From: Phycicoccus duodecadis
GTDB taxonomy: Bacteria > Actinomycetota > Actinomycetes > Actinomycetales > Dermatophilaceae
Direction of reading: 5' to 3'
Length of the DNA stretch: 64,000 nt
NCBI RefSeq assembly: GCF_002846495.1
Contig: NZ_PJNE01000001.1
Span: 2,728,001 to 2,792,000, forward strand
Within the stretch, counting starts at the first letter, position 1. Every line of letters starts with the position of its first letter. Shown here piece by piece: positions 51,265 through 61,936 of this stretch. The notes under the pieces were generated by a model, which saw only the letters and a list, made by a program, of their open reading frames with translations, was not told the origin of the DNA and made no database searches. Position numbers and translations under genes: made by a program.

Positions 51265-52923
51265 ATGGCAGTGACGACCGGTCCGCAGGACGTTCTGAGT
51301 GCCGCACGTTCAGCGCGTCAGATGTTGACGGACGCTCTGTCCCCGGGTGAGGTGCGGGGGTCGCAGGAGGAGTGGGCGCAGGCTCTCGGTGAGCTGCAGG
51401 CCGTGATCGACACCGCGACCGCCGCGCAGGATGCCGCGATCGTGCGGCTGGCGGCGATCGAGCCGGAGGTCCTGGACGACGGGGAGGTCATCGACACCCC
51501 CCGGGCGCTCGGCCACGTGGCGTTGGACGCTTCGGCGATCGTGTCCGGGGTGCTGGCCGTGACCGCCGTGCACGCCGAGCGGCGGGTGCGGGCGGCGGTC
51601 CGTCTCGCCGCGGACGGTCCGGAAGGCACCGCGACCGAGACCGGGCTTCGTGGGTTGCACGAGGCGATGGGCGCCGGACGCCTGGACGCCTACCGGGCGT
51701 CGGTGGTGGCGACCGAGCTCGAGGAGGCACCGGCCGAGGTCGCCGCGTCCGTGATCGCCGGTCTGCACGAGTACTTCGGCAGCGAGGACGGGCCGCGGTT
51801 GCGGCGCCGGGTCCGGCGGATGCTGGCCCGGATCTCGCCCGACCTGCTCCGCCAGCGCGCGGTGCGGGCCCGGTCGGAGTGCCGCCTCGAGCGGTGGGTC
51901 GGTGAGCCCGGGGTCGACACCTGGCACGGCACCTTCCCCTCCGAAGAAGCCGCCCAGGCCTGGGCCGCGATCGACGCCCTCGCCCAGCAGTACGTCACCG
52001 ACGGCGTGTGCGAGCCGGTCGACCGGGCCCGCGCCAAGGCCCTGACCGACCTCGTCGCGGGCAACGCGACCATCGACGTCCAGGTCGTCCACACCATCGC
52101 AGCCGATGCGCCCACAGGTCCTACGCCCGCGAGCGAGGCTGGGGCGAGCGAGGGAGCTCCGGGCGACCTGGTCGAGGTCACCGGCCTCCGCCCCGGCGAA
52201 CCCACGCTGGTCTCCCGTGCGTGGCTCGACCGTGCCAGCGCTCCGCTGCTGCCTACAGACACGACCCCCACTCGCGCCGGCCGGGCCGCACCGCGACCGC
52301 GGGGCAAACCGGCGAAGAGTCCCGCCCCGTGTGACCCGCTCACCGGCGCGCTGCTCGACCTCGCCGGCGCCCTCACCACCGACGCCTACCGCCCCGGCAA
52401 GGCCCTGGTCGCGCTGGTCAAGGCCCGCGACGGGCACTGCCGCTTCCCCGGCTGCCACGTCGCCGCCCGCTTCTGTGACCTCGACCACGTCACCCCCTGG
52501 CCCACCGGCCCGACATCAGCGGCCAACCTGGTCTGCCTCTGCCGCCGACACCACCGCATCAAACAACGCCCCGGCTGGCGCGCGGTTCTCCACCCCGACG
52601 CCACCCTCACCTGGACCGACCCCACCGGCCGGAACCGCACCACCCACCCCGTCGACCACCTCCACCGCGCCGTCCTGCCCGACACCGGCACCGACCCCGC
52701 CCCCGTGATCTCCAAACCCCGCCTCGTCACCCCCGACGGACCCCACAGCACCCTCGAGTACCACCTCGAACACACCCTCGGCCCACCACCAGCAAGACCC
52801 CACCCCCGCTGCCGCATCGACCACCACCACCCGACAGCCGCCGGCGCCCACCTCACCTACACCGCAACCGCTCCACCCTGTCGGGCACCGTCCCCGACAG
52901 CGGAGCCCGACCCGCCCTTCTGA
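51265..52923 (+). CDS. DUF222 / HNH endonuclease domain protein (13E12 family)
   Basis: A 552-residue protein: DUF222 helical domain (about residues 30-330) and a C-terminal HNH nuclease with CRFPGCHVAARFCDLDHVTPW and NLVCLCRRHHRIKQR, giving the zinc cysteines and the DH...N...H core. A Pro-rich linker and tail surround it. These actinobacterial genes are numerous, related to the mycobacterial 13E12 repeat family, and several are known LexA targets. Function is not settled; mobility or DNA repair have been suggested. GAGGGGGG lies upstream of ATG 51265. The SOS promoter directly upstream supports damage induction. Confidence 0.93.
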   Translation: MAVTTGPQDVLSAARSARQMLTDALSPGEVRGSQEEWAQALGELQAVIDTATAAQDAAIVRLAAIEPEVLDDGEVIDTPRALGHVALDASAIVSGVLAVTAVHAERRVRAAVRLAADGPEGTATETGLRGLHEAMGAGRLDAYRASVVATELEEAPAEVAASVIAGLHEYFGSEDGPRLRRRVRRMLARISPDLLRQRAVRARSECRLERWVGEPGVDTWHGTFPSEEAAQAWAAIDALAQQYVTDGVCEPVDRARAKALTDLVAGNATIDVQVVHTIAADAPTGPTPASEAGASEGAPGDLVEVTGLRPGEPTLVSRAWLDRASAPLLPTDTTPTRAGRAAPRPRGKPAKSPAPCDPLTGALLDLAGALTTDAYRPGKALVALVKARDGHCRFPGCHVAARFCDLDHVTPWPTGPTSAANLVCLCRRHHRIKQRPGWRAVLHPDATLTWTDPTGRNRTTHPVDHLHRAVLPDTGTDPAPVISKPRLVTPDGPHSTLEYHLEHTLGPPPARPHPRCRIDHHHPTAAGAHLTYTATAPPCRAPSPTAEPDPPF

Positions 52924-52968
52924 CCCGGGACCACCCGAAGGGCGTCACCCGTCCCACGAGCGGGAGCT

Positions 52969-53028
52969 CAGGGTTCGACACCGACGGGGGAATGACTCAC
53001 GCCTCGGCATGTTGAACCCTCAACGACA
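52969..53028. promoter_or_regulatory. Inverted repeat upstream of the ene-reductase
   Basis: AGGGTTC (52969-52975) and GAACCCT (53022-53028) face each other; the right arm sits in GTTGAACCCTCAAC, itself a dyad. Candidate operator for the old yellow enzyme gene, whose natural inducers are electrophiles. Confidence 0.35.
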
Positions 53029-53094
53029 TCGACGCCCGCTCCGGCCCCATCCCTGGGGGTCGGGCGGCGGGCCTCCCGCACAGAACGGTGAGAC

Positions 53095-54183
53095 ATGACA
53101 GACCTGTTCACCCCCCTGCCCACCCCCCTCGGCGAGCTGCCGCACCGCATCGTGCTGGCGCCGCTCACGCGCAACCGCGCCGACGAGAACGGCGTCCCCA
53201 CCGACCTCCAGGTCGAGTACTACCGCCAGCGGGCCTCCGCCGCGCTCATCGTCACCGAGGGCACCCAGCCCAGCGCCGTCGGCCAGGGCTACCTCAACAC
53301 CCCCGGCATCCACAGCGCCGAGCAGGTCGCCGGTTGGCGCCGAGTGGCCGACGCCGTCCACGGTGAGGGCGGCCGCATCGTCGTCCAGCTGATGCACGTC
53401 GGCCGCGTCGCGCACCCCGACAACAAGCACGGCCTCGAGACCGTCGCCCCCAGCGCCCTCGCGGCCCCCGGCGAGATGTTCACCGCCGGCGGCCCCAAGC
53501 CCCACCCGGTGCCCCGTGCCCTCACCGAGGACGAGATCCCCTCCGTGGTCCAGGAGTACGTCGACGCCGCCCGCAACGCCATCGAGGCCGGGCTCGACGG
53601 CGTCGAGGTCCACGGCGCCAACGGCTACCTCATCCACCAGTTCCTCGCGCCGGGCTCCAACGAGCGCACCGACGGCTACGGCGGCTCCCCCGCCGCCCGC
53701 GCGCGCTTCGGCGTCGAGGTCGTCCGGGCCGTCGTCGACGCCATCGGCGCCGACCGGGTGGGCCTGCGCCTCTCGCCGGCCCACAACATCCAGGGTGCCA
53801 CCGAGGAGGACGAGGCCGACACCCAGGCCACGTACACCGCCTTCCTCGAGGGCATCGCCGACCTCGGCATCGCCTACGTGTCGGTGCTCGCCGACCCCCG
53901 CGGCGAGCTGGCCGCGACCATCCGCTCGCTGCACCACGGCGTCCTGCTGGTCAACGACGGCTTCGCCTCGGTGACGACCCGTGACGCGGCCGAGAAGCTC
54001 GTCCAGGAAGGCCTCGGCGACGCCGTGGTCGTCGGCCGGCTCTTCCTGGCCAACCCCGACCTGCCGCGCCGCTGGCACGAGGGCGCCGAGCTCAACGAGC
54101 CGAACCCCGACACCTTCTACGGTGGCGGCGCCGAGGGTTACGTCGACTACCCCACGCTGGACGAGCTGCGCGAGAGCGCCTGA
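53095..54183 (+). CDS. Old yellow enzyme-family NADH:flavin oxidoreductase / alkene reductase
   Basis: A 362-residue OYE barrel. FMN/substrate segments: RIVLAPLTRNRADENGVP, LIVTEGTQPS, VQLMHVGRVAHP, VEVHGANGYLIHQFLAPGSNERTDGYGGS (His-Gly-Ala-Asn binding the substrate carbonyl) and VGRLFLANPDLP. It reduces activated alkenes or nitro-esters like NemA/XenB. Weak GGTGAG precedes the ATG. The 3' end overlaps the convergent MFS gene by 37 bp. Confidence 0.94.
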   Translation: MTDLFTPLPTPLGELPHRIVLAPLTRNRADENGVPTDLQVEYYRQRASAALIVTEGTQPSAVGQGYLNTPGIHSAEQVAGWRRVADAVHGEGGRIVVQLMHVGRVAHPDNKHGLETVAPSALAAPGEMFTAGGPKPHPVPRALTEDEIPSVVQEYVDAARNAIEAGLDGVEVHGANGYLIHQFLAPGSNERTDGYGGSPAARARFGVEVVRAVVDAIGADRVGLRLSPAHNIQGATEEDEADTQATYTAFLEGIADLGIAYVSVLADPRGELAATIRSLHHGVLLVNDGFASVTTRDAAEKLVQEGLGDAVVVGRLFLANPDLPRRWHEGAELNEPNPDTFYGGGAEGYVDYPTLDELRESA

Positions 54184-55457
54184 GCGACAGCACGACGGGA
54201 CCCCGGGCGGTCGGCACGCGACCCCCGGGTGTCCCGTCGGTGCAGCCGCACCGACAGCGCGAGCACGCCGAGGCCCAGCACGGCGAGCCCCACCCCCACC
54301 CACGAGGGCGCCGTGTAGGCGTAGCCGGCCGCGATGACGACGCCGCCCAGCCACGCCCCCAGCGCGTTGGCCGCGTTGAGCGCGGCGTGGTTGCCGGCCG
54401 CGGCCAGGGTCTGGGCCGCGCCCGCCACCTGCATCAGCCGCAGCTGGAGGTTGATGACGAGCACCGACGCCAGCATCGAGACCAGCGCCAGCACCACCAG
54501 AGCGGCCACGGCGTAGGGGGCCGCGAGGGCGAAGAGCGCCAGCCCGACACCGAGCCCCACCATCCCGATGACGACCGAGCGCAGCACCGACCAGTCGCCC
54601 ATCCGGCCCGCCACCAGGTTGCCGACGAAGCCGGCGGCCCCGAAGACCAGCAGGAAGACGGGCACCGCCGACTCCGACAGCCCCGTCACCTCGGTCACGG
54701 TGGGCGCGATGTAGGAGTACATGGCGAACATCCCGCCGAAGCCGATGGCGGCCACCGCCAGGGTCAGCATCACCTGCAGGCTCTTCAGTGCGCTGAGCTC
54801 GGCCCGCACGGTCCGCGTGGGGTCGGCCGCCAGCCGGGGCACACCCAGCGCCACCAGCGCCACGGTGGCCGCCCCGAGGACCGCCACCAGCCAGTAGGCC
54901 GACCGCCACCCCGCGTGCTGCCCGAGCCAGGTGGCGCCCGGCACGCCGAGGACGTTCGCGATCGGGATGCCGAGCATCACCGTGCCGACGGCCCGCCCGG
55001 CCCGCCCGTTGGGTGCGAGGTCGACGGCGACCAGCGCGGCCACCCCGAAGAACGCGCCGTGCGGCAGCCCCGACAGGAAGCGCGCGGCGACCAGCAGCTC
55101 GTAGCTCGGCGCCAGCGCACTGAGCACGTTCCCGACCGCGAAGGCGGCCATCAGCGACAGCAGCAGCCCCTTGCGCGGGCGCGTCGCGCCGAGGGCGGCG
55201 ATGAGCGGCGCACCGGACACGACCCCCGCCGCGTAGGCCGAGATGGTGTGCCCCGCCACCGGGATGCTGACCTGCACCCCGTCGGCGATGCGCGGCAGCA
55301 GCCCCATCGTCACGAACTCGGTCGTCCCGATGGCGACGCCGCCGAGGATGAGGGCGGCGGTCGCGAGGGCTGGGTGTCGGGGCGCGGGCACGCAGGTGCA
55401 AGGAACCCGACCCCGTGGGGCATTCCCGCGCAGGGCCATCCGGCCCGGATGTCGCAC
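54147..55457 (-). CDS. MFS transporter, AraJ/drug:H+ antiporter-1 type
   Basis: A 436-residue DHA1 exporter with 12 helices from about residue 30: ALILGGVAIGTTEFVTMGLLPRIAD, ISAYAAGVVSGAPLIAALGATRPRKGLLL (motif A region) and LSGLPHGAFFGVAALVAVDLAP. The family exports sugars or drugs such as chloramphenicol. GTG 55457 is chosen because GGAGGAGG precedes it; ATG 55439 is an alternative. A basic, Arg/Ser-rich tail of about 30 residues ends the protein. Only 38 bp separate its start from the divergent quinone reductase. Confidence 0.88.
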   Translation of the reverse strand: MRHPGRMALRGNAPRGRVPCTCVPAPRHPALATAALILGGVAIGTTEFVTMGLLPRIADGVQVSIPVAGHTISAYAAGVVSGAPLIAALGATRPRKGLLLSLMAAFAVGNVLSALAPSYELLVAARFLSGLPHGAFFGVAALVAVDLAPNGRAGRAVGTVMLGIPIANVLGVPGATWLGQHAGWRSAYWLVAVLGAATVALVALGVPRLAADPTRTVRAELSALKSLQVMLTLAVAAIGFGGMFAMYSYIAPTVTEVTGLSESAVPVFLLVFGAAGFVGNLVAGRMGDWSVLRSVVIGMVGLGVGLALFALAAPYAVAALVVLALVSMLASVLVINLQLRLMQVAGAAQTLAAAGNHAALNAANALGAWLGGVVIAAGYAYTAPSWVGVGLAVLGLGVLALSVRLHRRDTRGSRADRPGSRRAVAQALSRSSSSVG

Positions 55458-55483
55458 GGACCTCCTCCGAACGGCCCGCTGCC

Positions 55484-55489
55484 TAGGAT
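55484..55489 (+). promoter_or_regulatory. Leaderless -10 box for the NADPH:quinone reductase
   Basis: TAGGAT followed by CGGGGG and ATG 55496, the same arrangement as at mobA-like and the first quinone reductase. Confidence 0.5.
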
Positions 55490-55495
55490 CGGGGG

Positions 55496-56482
55496 ATGCG
55501 CGCAGCCCAGGTGACCCGGCTCGACGGACCCGAGGCCGTCGAGGTCGTCGACCTCCCCGACGCGGCCGAGGGGGCCGACCCCGCGACCACGGTCGTCGTC
55601 GACGTCGCGGCCGCCGGAATCTGCTTCCCCGACGTGCTGCTGACCCGCGGCCAGTACCAGATGAAGCCCGACCCGCCCTTCGTCCCGGGCTCGGAGGTGG
55701 CCGGGGTGGTCCGCAGCGCCCCGCCCGGGAGCGAGCTCTCCCCGGGCGACCGGGTGGCCGCGTTCTGCGTGCTCGGCGGCTTCGCCGAGGCGGTCGCCGT
55801 CGACCCCGCCATGGTCTTCCCGCTGCCGCAGGACACCCCCTGGGCCGCCGGCGCGGCGCTGCCGATGAACTACCTGACCTGCCACTTCGCGCTGCGCGAG
55901 CGCGGTCGCCTCCAGCCCGGCGAGACCGTGCTGGTGCACGGCGCGGCCGGCGGCGTCGGCACCGCGGCCGTCCAGCTGGCCAAGGCCTGGGGCGCCCGGG
56001 TCGTCGCCGTCGTCTCCACCGACGCCAAGGGTGCGGTGGCGCGGGCCGCCGGCGCCGACGAGGTGGTCCCGGCCGACGGCTTCAAGGACGCCGTCGCCGA
56101 CCTCACCTCCGGGCGCGGCGTCGACCTGGTCGTCGACCCCGTGGGGGGCGACCGCCTCACCGACTCGCTGCGCTCGCTGGCCCCCGGCGGTCGGCACCTC
56201 GTCATCGGGTTCACCGCCGGCTCCATCCCCGAGGTGAGGGTCAACCGGCTCCTGCTCAACAACGTCTCGGTCGTCGGGGTGGGCTGGGGCGCGTGGTGGA
56301 CCCACCGCCAGGGCCCCGGCCCCGGGTACCTGCGCACCCAGTGGGACGAGCTGGTCCCCCTGCTCGAGTCCGGCGCCGTGGACCCCGTCATCGGCGAGGT
56401 GCGCGACCTCGACGAGGTGGTCGCCGCCCTGGTCGCCGTCGACGAGCGCCGCGCCACCGGCAAGGTGCTGCTGACCCCCTGA
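55496..56482 (+). CDS. NADPH:quinone oxidoreductase-type MDR protein
   Basis: A 328-residue zinc-free medium-chain dehydrogenase. AAAGICFPDVLLTRGQYQMKP and PFVPGSEVAGVV mark the substrate domain; VLVHGAAGGVGTAAVQLAKAWGA the NADP loop; NNVSVVGVGWGAWW the C-terminal half. Related to QOR2 and crotonyl-CoA-reductase-like enzymes. Divergent from the MFS exporter. Confidence 0.92.
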   Translation: MRAAQVTRLDGPEAVEVVDLPDAAEGADPATTVVVDVAAAGICFPDVLLTRGQYQMKPDPPFVPGSEVAGVVRSAPPGSELSPGDRVAAFCVLGGFAEAVAVDPAMVFPLPQDTPWAAGAALPMNYLTCHFALRERGRLQPGETVLVHGAAGGVGTAAVQLAKAWGARVVAVVSTDAKGAVARAAGADEVVPADGFKDAVADLTSGRGVDLVVDPVGGDRLTDSLRSLAPGGRHLVIGFTAGSIPEVRVNRLLLNNVSVVGVGWGAWWTHRQGPGPGYLRTQWDELVPLLESGAVDPVIGEVRDLDEVVAALVAVDERRATGKVLLTP

Positions 56483-56631
56483 CCTGCGGCATTCGGCACC
56501 CCACTCCTTCGGACGTCGTCCGCAAGTCATAGCCTCCGCACAGGTTCTGAGGATGCCCGCGGGCCGCCGACAGGGCAGGGTTACCCCTGAGTCCCGCGGC
56601 CCCGGCCGCCCGTCATCTCTCGGAGGTCCGC

Positions 56632-57150
56632 TTGTTCGACACCGTCTTCGGCATCCCCGTGCACGCCCTGGTCGTGCACGCCGTGGTCGTCCTCTCCCCC
56701 CTCACGGTCCTGATGCTGCTGGCCTTCTCGGTCAGCGAGCGGTTCCGCGCCTGGAGCGGCTGGCTGACCACCGCGGTGGGCGCGCTGACGACCCTCTTCT
56801 CCTTCGTCGCGAGCTCGTCGGGTGAGTCACTCCAGCGCCGGGTGGGCCGCACCGACCTCGTCCGGGAGCACGCCGAGCTCGGCGACCTGCTGCCCTGGGT
56901 CGTCCTCGGCGCCACCATCGTCGCCGGCGTCCTCTGGTACCTCTGGCGCTCCGGCCGCCGGGCCGCCGTCGACGGCGAGGGCCCCGCGCGCCCGTCGAGC
57001 CTGTTCCGCATCCTGACCGTCGTGGGCGTCCTCGCCGCCGTCGGCCTCGCGGTCGACGTGACCCTGGTGGGCCACTCCGGCGCCAAGGCCGTCTGGAGCG
57101 AGGTCGGGTCCAAGACCGTCCAGGGCGGCGGCGGGGACGACGAGGGCTGA
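56632..57150 (+). CDS. Four-helix membrane protein, DUF2231-like
   Basis: A 172-residue integral membrane protein beginning FGIPVHALVVHAVVVLSPLTVLMLL, the His-containing first helix typical of DUF2231. Helices at about 10-32, 42-60, 85-105 and 125-147. The conserved histidines may bind a heme or metal, but no role is known. The start is TTG 56632 with CGGAGG six bases upstream; no better start exists. It sits 30 bp before the leaderless NAD synthetase. Confidence 0.8.
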   Translation: MFDTVFGIPVHALVVHAVVVLSPLTVLMLLAFSVSERFRAWSGWLTTAVGALTTLFSFVASSSGESLQRRVGRTDLVREHAELGDLLPWVVLGATIVAGVLWYLWRSGRRAAVDGEGPARPSSLFRILTVVGVLAAVGLAVDVTLVGHSGAKAVWSEVGSKTVQGGGGDDEG

Positions 57151-57167
57151 GCGCCGGCGCGCACCCC

Positions 57168-57173
57168 TAGGCT
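57168..57173 (+). promoter_or_regulatory. Leaderless -10 box for nadE
   Basis: TAGGCT, six bases before ATG 57180. Confidence 0.55.
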
Positions 57174-57179
57174 GACGGC

Positions 57180-59264
<2,085 letters not shown>

Positions 59265-59287
59265 CGACGGCGGCTCGCCGCTGACGC

Positions 59288-59785
59288 CTACGCGCCGCCC
59301 GTGGCTCCGGCCAGCGCGGCCAGCGCGTCGCCGTCGAGCCGGTAGGTCGTCCACTCGCTCTGCGGCTGCGCGCCGAGCGACTCGTAGAAGCCGATGCTGG
59401 GGGTGTTCCAGTTCAGGACCCACCACTCCAGGCGCCGGTAGCCCCGGTCACGGCACACCTGGGCGAGCGCACGCAGCAGGCCGTGGCCCAGCCCCGACCC
59501 CCGGTGCGCGGGGTCGACGTAGAGGTCCTCGAGCCAGATGCCGCTGGTCCCGGTCCAGGTCGAGAACGACAGGAACCACACCGCCATCCCCACGACCTGG
59601 CCGTCGACCTCGGCCACGTGGGCGAAGGTCGAGGTCGCCCCGTCCTCCGGGAACAGCGCCGCCCGCAGGTGCTCCTCGGTGGCCTCGACCTCGTGGCGGG
59701 CCTTCTCGTACTCGGCCAGGTCCTCGACGAGGCGCAGGATGGCGGGGACGTCGGCGAGGGTCGCGGGACGGATGCTCGTGCTCAC
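59288..59785 (-). CDS. GNAT N-acetyltransferase (SAT/diamine acetyltransferase-like)
   Basis: A 165-residue GNAT protein. Acetyl-CoA loop LYVDPAHRGSGLGHGLLRAL, preceded by GIWLEDLYV, and the C-terminal WWVLNWNTPSIGFYESLGA. The LEDLYV and FYESLGA segments match the spermidine/diamine acetyltransferase group, but substrate is not certain. GTG 59785 start, leaderless. Its stop is 23 bp from the convergent nadE stop. Confidence 0.9.
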   Translation of the reverse strand: MSTSIRPATLADVPAILRLVEDLAEYEKARHEVEATEEHLRAALFPEDGATSTFAHVAEVDGQVVGMAVWFLSFSTWTGTSGIWLEDLYVDPAHRGSGLGHGLLRALAQVCRDRGYRRLEWWVLNWNTPSIGFYESLGAQPQSEWTTYRLDGDALAALAGATGGA

Positions 59786-59791
59786 CCCGCG

Positions 59792-59797
59792 ACCCTA
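59792..59797 (-). promoter_or_regulatory. Leaderless -10 box for the GNAT gene
   Basis: TAGGGT on the minus strand, six bases before GTG 59785. Confidence 0.5.
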
Positions 59798-59873
59798 CGA
59801 CGGCCAGGCCTCCGCGCCGGTCACTCCCCGGCCACCGCGTGCGGGGCCATCCCCCTCGTGGCACCGTGTCCCC

Positions 59874-60200
59874 GTGACCGACTCCCTCTTCCACGTCGCC
59901 GACGCCTCCGAGTGGGAGGCCGCCCGCGCCCTCGGACGGTACGAACGCTCCACCCGTGGGCTCTCGTTGGCCGAGGTCGGGTTCATCCACCTCTCCACCG
60001 CCGAGCAGTGGCCGGGGGTGCTCGAGCGCTACTACGCCGACCACCACGGCGACCTGGTGCTGCTGACCATCGACCCCAGCCGGGTCGGGCCCGAGATCCG
60101 CTGGGAGCCCGCCCAGCCCGAGGCGGACGAGCTCTTCCCCCACCTCTACGGCGGGCTCGACGCCGGCGCCGTCACCGACGCGCGGCCCCTCAGCCGCTGA
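59874..60200 (+). CDS. DUF952 family protein
   Basis: A 108-residue protein matching DUF952: LFHVADASEWEAARALGRYERSTRG, GFIHLSTAEQWPGVLERYYAD, VLLTIDPSRVGPEIRWE and ELFPHLYGGL. The family resembles a glutathione S-transferase-like or ADP-ribosyl-type fold in small size, but function is unknown. GTG 59874 is the only sensible start; no Shine-Dalgarno. The last 11 bases overlap the convergent aminotransferase gene. Confidence 0.88.
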   Translation: MTDSLFHVADASEWEAARALGRYERSTRGLSLAEVGFIHLSTAEQWPGVLERYYADHHGDLVLLTIDPSRVGPEIRWEPAQPEADELFPHLYGGLDAGAVTDARPLSR

Positions 60201-61908
60201 CGACCGCGCTGCTCGGGAGGTCGAACCAGCGCAGGTGCTCGAAGTCGTCCGACAGCCCGGCGGCCGCGGCCTCAAGGTCGGGTGGGACGGCCGCGGCCAG
60301 CACCGTGGCGGCCTCGCGCAGGTGCTCGGCCAGCATCTCCTCGCCCCCCACGCGGGCCGCGCTCGGCACGGTCAGCGTCCCGTCGTCCTCGTAGCGGATG
60401 TCGGTGAGCCGCACCGGAGGCTCGACGAGCCCGCGGCGGTGCCGCCACAGCCCGGTGAGCGGGTCGAAGGTGTAGTCGCCGATCAGCCGCCAGCCGTCGC
60501 GCGCGACCATCCGCACGGCCTCCACCACGTAGTCGGCCACGGCGTCGGAGATGAAGTAGTTGAAGTTCACCCGGACCCAGCCGGGCTTGATGCCCTCGCA
60601 GCCCCCGGTGATCTCGCGCTCGAAGGCGTGGCTGCGCTCGAGGTCGATGCCGAGCAGCCGGTGGCCGTAGGGGCCGGCGCACGAGCAGCCACCGCGGGCC
60701 TGGATGCCGAACAGGTCGTTGAGCATCGCGACCACGAGGTTGTGGTGCAGGTAGCGGCCGCTGGGCGCGCGCACCACGAACGAGACGATCGAGAGCCGGG
60801 GGGCGTCGAGGTTGCCGAGGATCTCGAGGCCGGGCTCGTCGCGCCAGGCCGTGACCGCGCGCGCCAGGAAGCGCTCCTCGCGGGCCCGGATGGTGTCGAC
60901 GCCGACCGCCTCCTTCAGCTGGAACACCAGCCCGGCCCGGATGGACTCGATGATCGCCGGCGTCCCGCCCTCCTCGCGGTGCTCGACGTCGGCCAGGTAG
61001 GCGTGGTCCTCGGGGTTGACGTAGGCCACCGTGCCGCCACCGGGCACCACCGGCACCCGGTTGGCGAACAGCTCGCGCCGCGCCACCAGCACCCCCGGCG
61101 TCGACGGGCCGCCGATGAACTTGTGCGGGCTGAGGAAGAGGGCGTCCTTGTACGCCAACGGGTCCCCGCCCTCCGGTGCCTGCATCTCGATCTCCACGTA
61201 CGGGCCGGCGGCCGCGAAGTCCCAGAACGCCAGCGCCCCGTGCCGGTGCAGCCGCGCCGAGATGCCGTGGGTGTCGCTGACGATCCCGGTCACGTTGCTG
61301 GCGGCGCTGAACGACCCGATGAGCAGCGGCCGACCGGCGTACTCGGTGAGGCGCGCCTCGAGGTCGGCGGCGTCGATCAGCCCGTCGGCGTCCTCGCGGA
61401 TGGTGACGACGTCGGCGATCGTCTCGCGCCAGGGGAGCTCGTTGCTGTGGTGCTCGTAGGGCCCGATGAACACCACCGGCCGCTGGTCGGCGGCGATGTG
61501 CCGGGACAGGTCGTAGCGGTCCTCGAGGGCCGAGGGGAGGCGCAGGCCCAGCACCCCGATGATCTTGTCGATGGCGCCGGTGCAGCCCGAGCCCGCGAAC
61601 AGCACGACGGTGCCGTCGTCGCCCCCCACGGCGTCGCGGATGAGGCGCCGGGCGTCCTCGCGCAGCCGGGTCGTCTGCAGGCCGGTGCCGCTGGACTCGG
61701 TGTGCGTGTTGGCGTACGCCGGCAGCACCTCGTCGCGGATGACGTCCTCGATGAACGAGAGGGCCCGGCCGCTCGCGGTGTAGTCGGCGTAGGTGACCCG
61801 ACGCCGCCCGTACGGCGTCTCCATGACGTGGTCCTCGCCGATGACCGACTCCCGGATGCGGCGCAGCAGCGCCTCGGCACGGGGGTCCTGTGCGGTGTCA
61901 TCGACCAT
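60190..61908 (-). CDS. Class V aminotransferase / cysteine desulfurase-like PLP enzyme
   Basis: A 572-residue PLP enzyme. VTYADYTASGRALSFIEDVI begins the fold; FAGSGCTGAIDKI is the phosphate-binding loop, IGPYEHHSNELPWRE holds the stacking His, FWDFAAAGPYVEIEM the Asp, and LSPHKFIGGPSTPG the Schiff-base Lys. RGGCSCAGPYGH places cysteines where desulfurases carry the catalytic Cys loop. The protein is about 150 residues longer than SufS or IscS, with an extra C-terminal part after that loop. Sulfur or amine substrate not known. It is a single gene. Confidence 0.88.
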   Translation of the reverse strand: MVDDTAQDPRAEALLRRIRESVIGEDHVMETPYGRRRVTYADYTASGRALSFIEDVIRDEVLPAYANTHTESSGTGLQTTRLREDARRLIRDAVGGDDGTVVLFAGSGCTGAIDKIIGVLGLRLPSALEDRYDLSRHIAADQRPVVFIGPYEHHSNELPWRETIADVVTIREDADGLIDAADLEARLTEYAGRPLLIGSFSAASNVTGIVSDTHGISARLHRHGALAFWDFAAAGPYVEIEMQAPEGGDPLAYKDALFLSPHKFIGGPSTPGVLVARRELFANRVPVVPGGGTVAYVNPEDHAYLADVEHREEGGTPAIIESIRAGLVFQLKEAVGVDTIRAREERFLARAVTAWRDEPGLEILGNLDAPRLSIVSFVVRAPSGRYLHHNLVVAMLNDLFGIQARGGCSCAGPYGHRLLGIDLERSHAFEREITGGCEGIKPGWVRVNFNYFISDAVADYVVEAVRMVARDGWRLIGDYTFDPLTGLWRHRRGLVEPPVRLTDIRYEDDGTLTVPSAARVGGEEMLAEHLREAATVLAAAVPPDLEAAAAGLSDDFEHLRWFDLPSSAVVSG

Positions 61909-61936
61909 GCCCGACAGGGTCCCACGCCCCGAGGGG

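Noticed and set aside
51265-52923. Homing endonuclease or group I/II intron open frame
   Set aside because: DUF222-HNH proteins are free-standing, no intron structure or split host gene is visible, and the gene has its own promoter.
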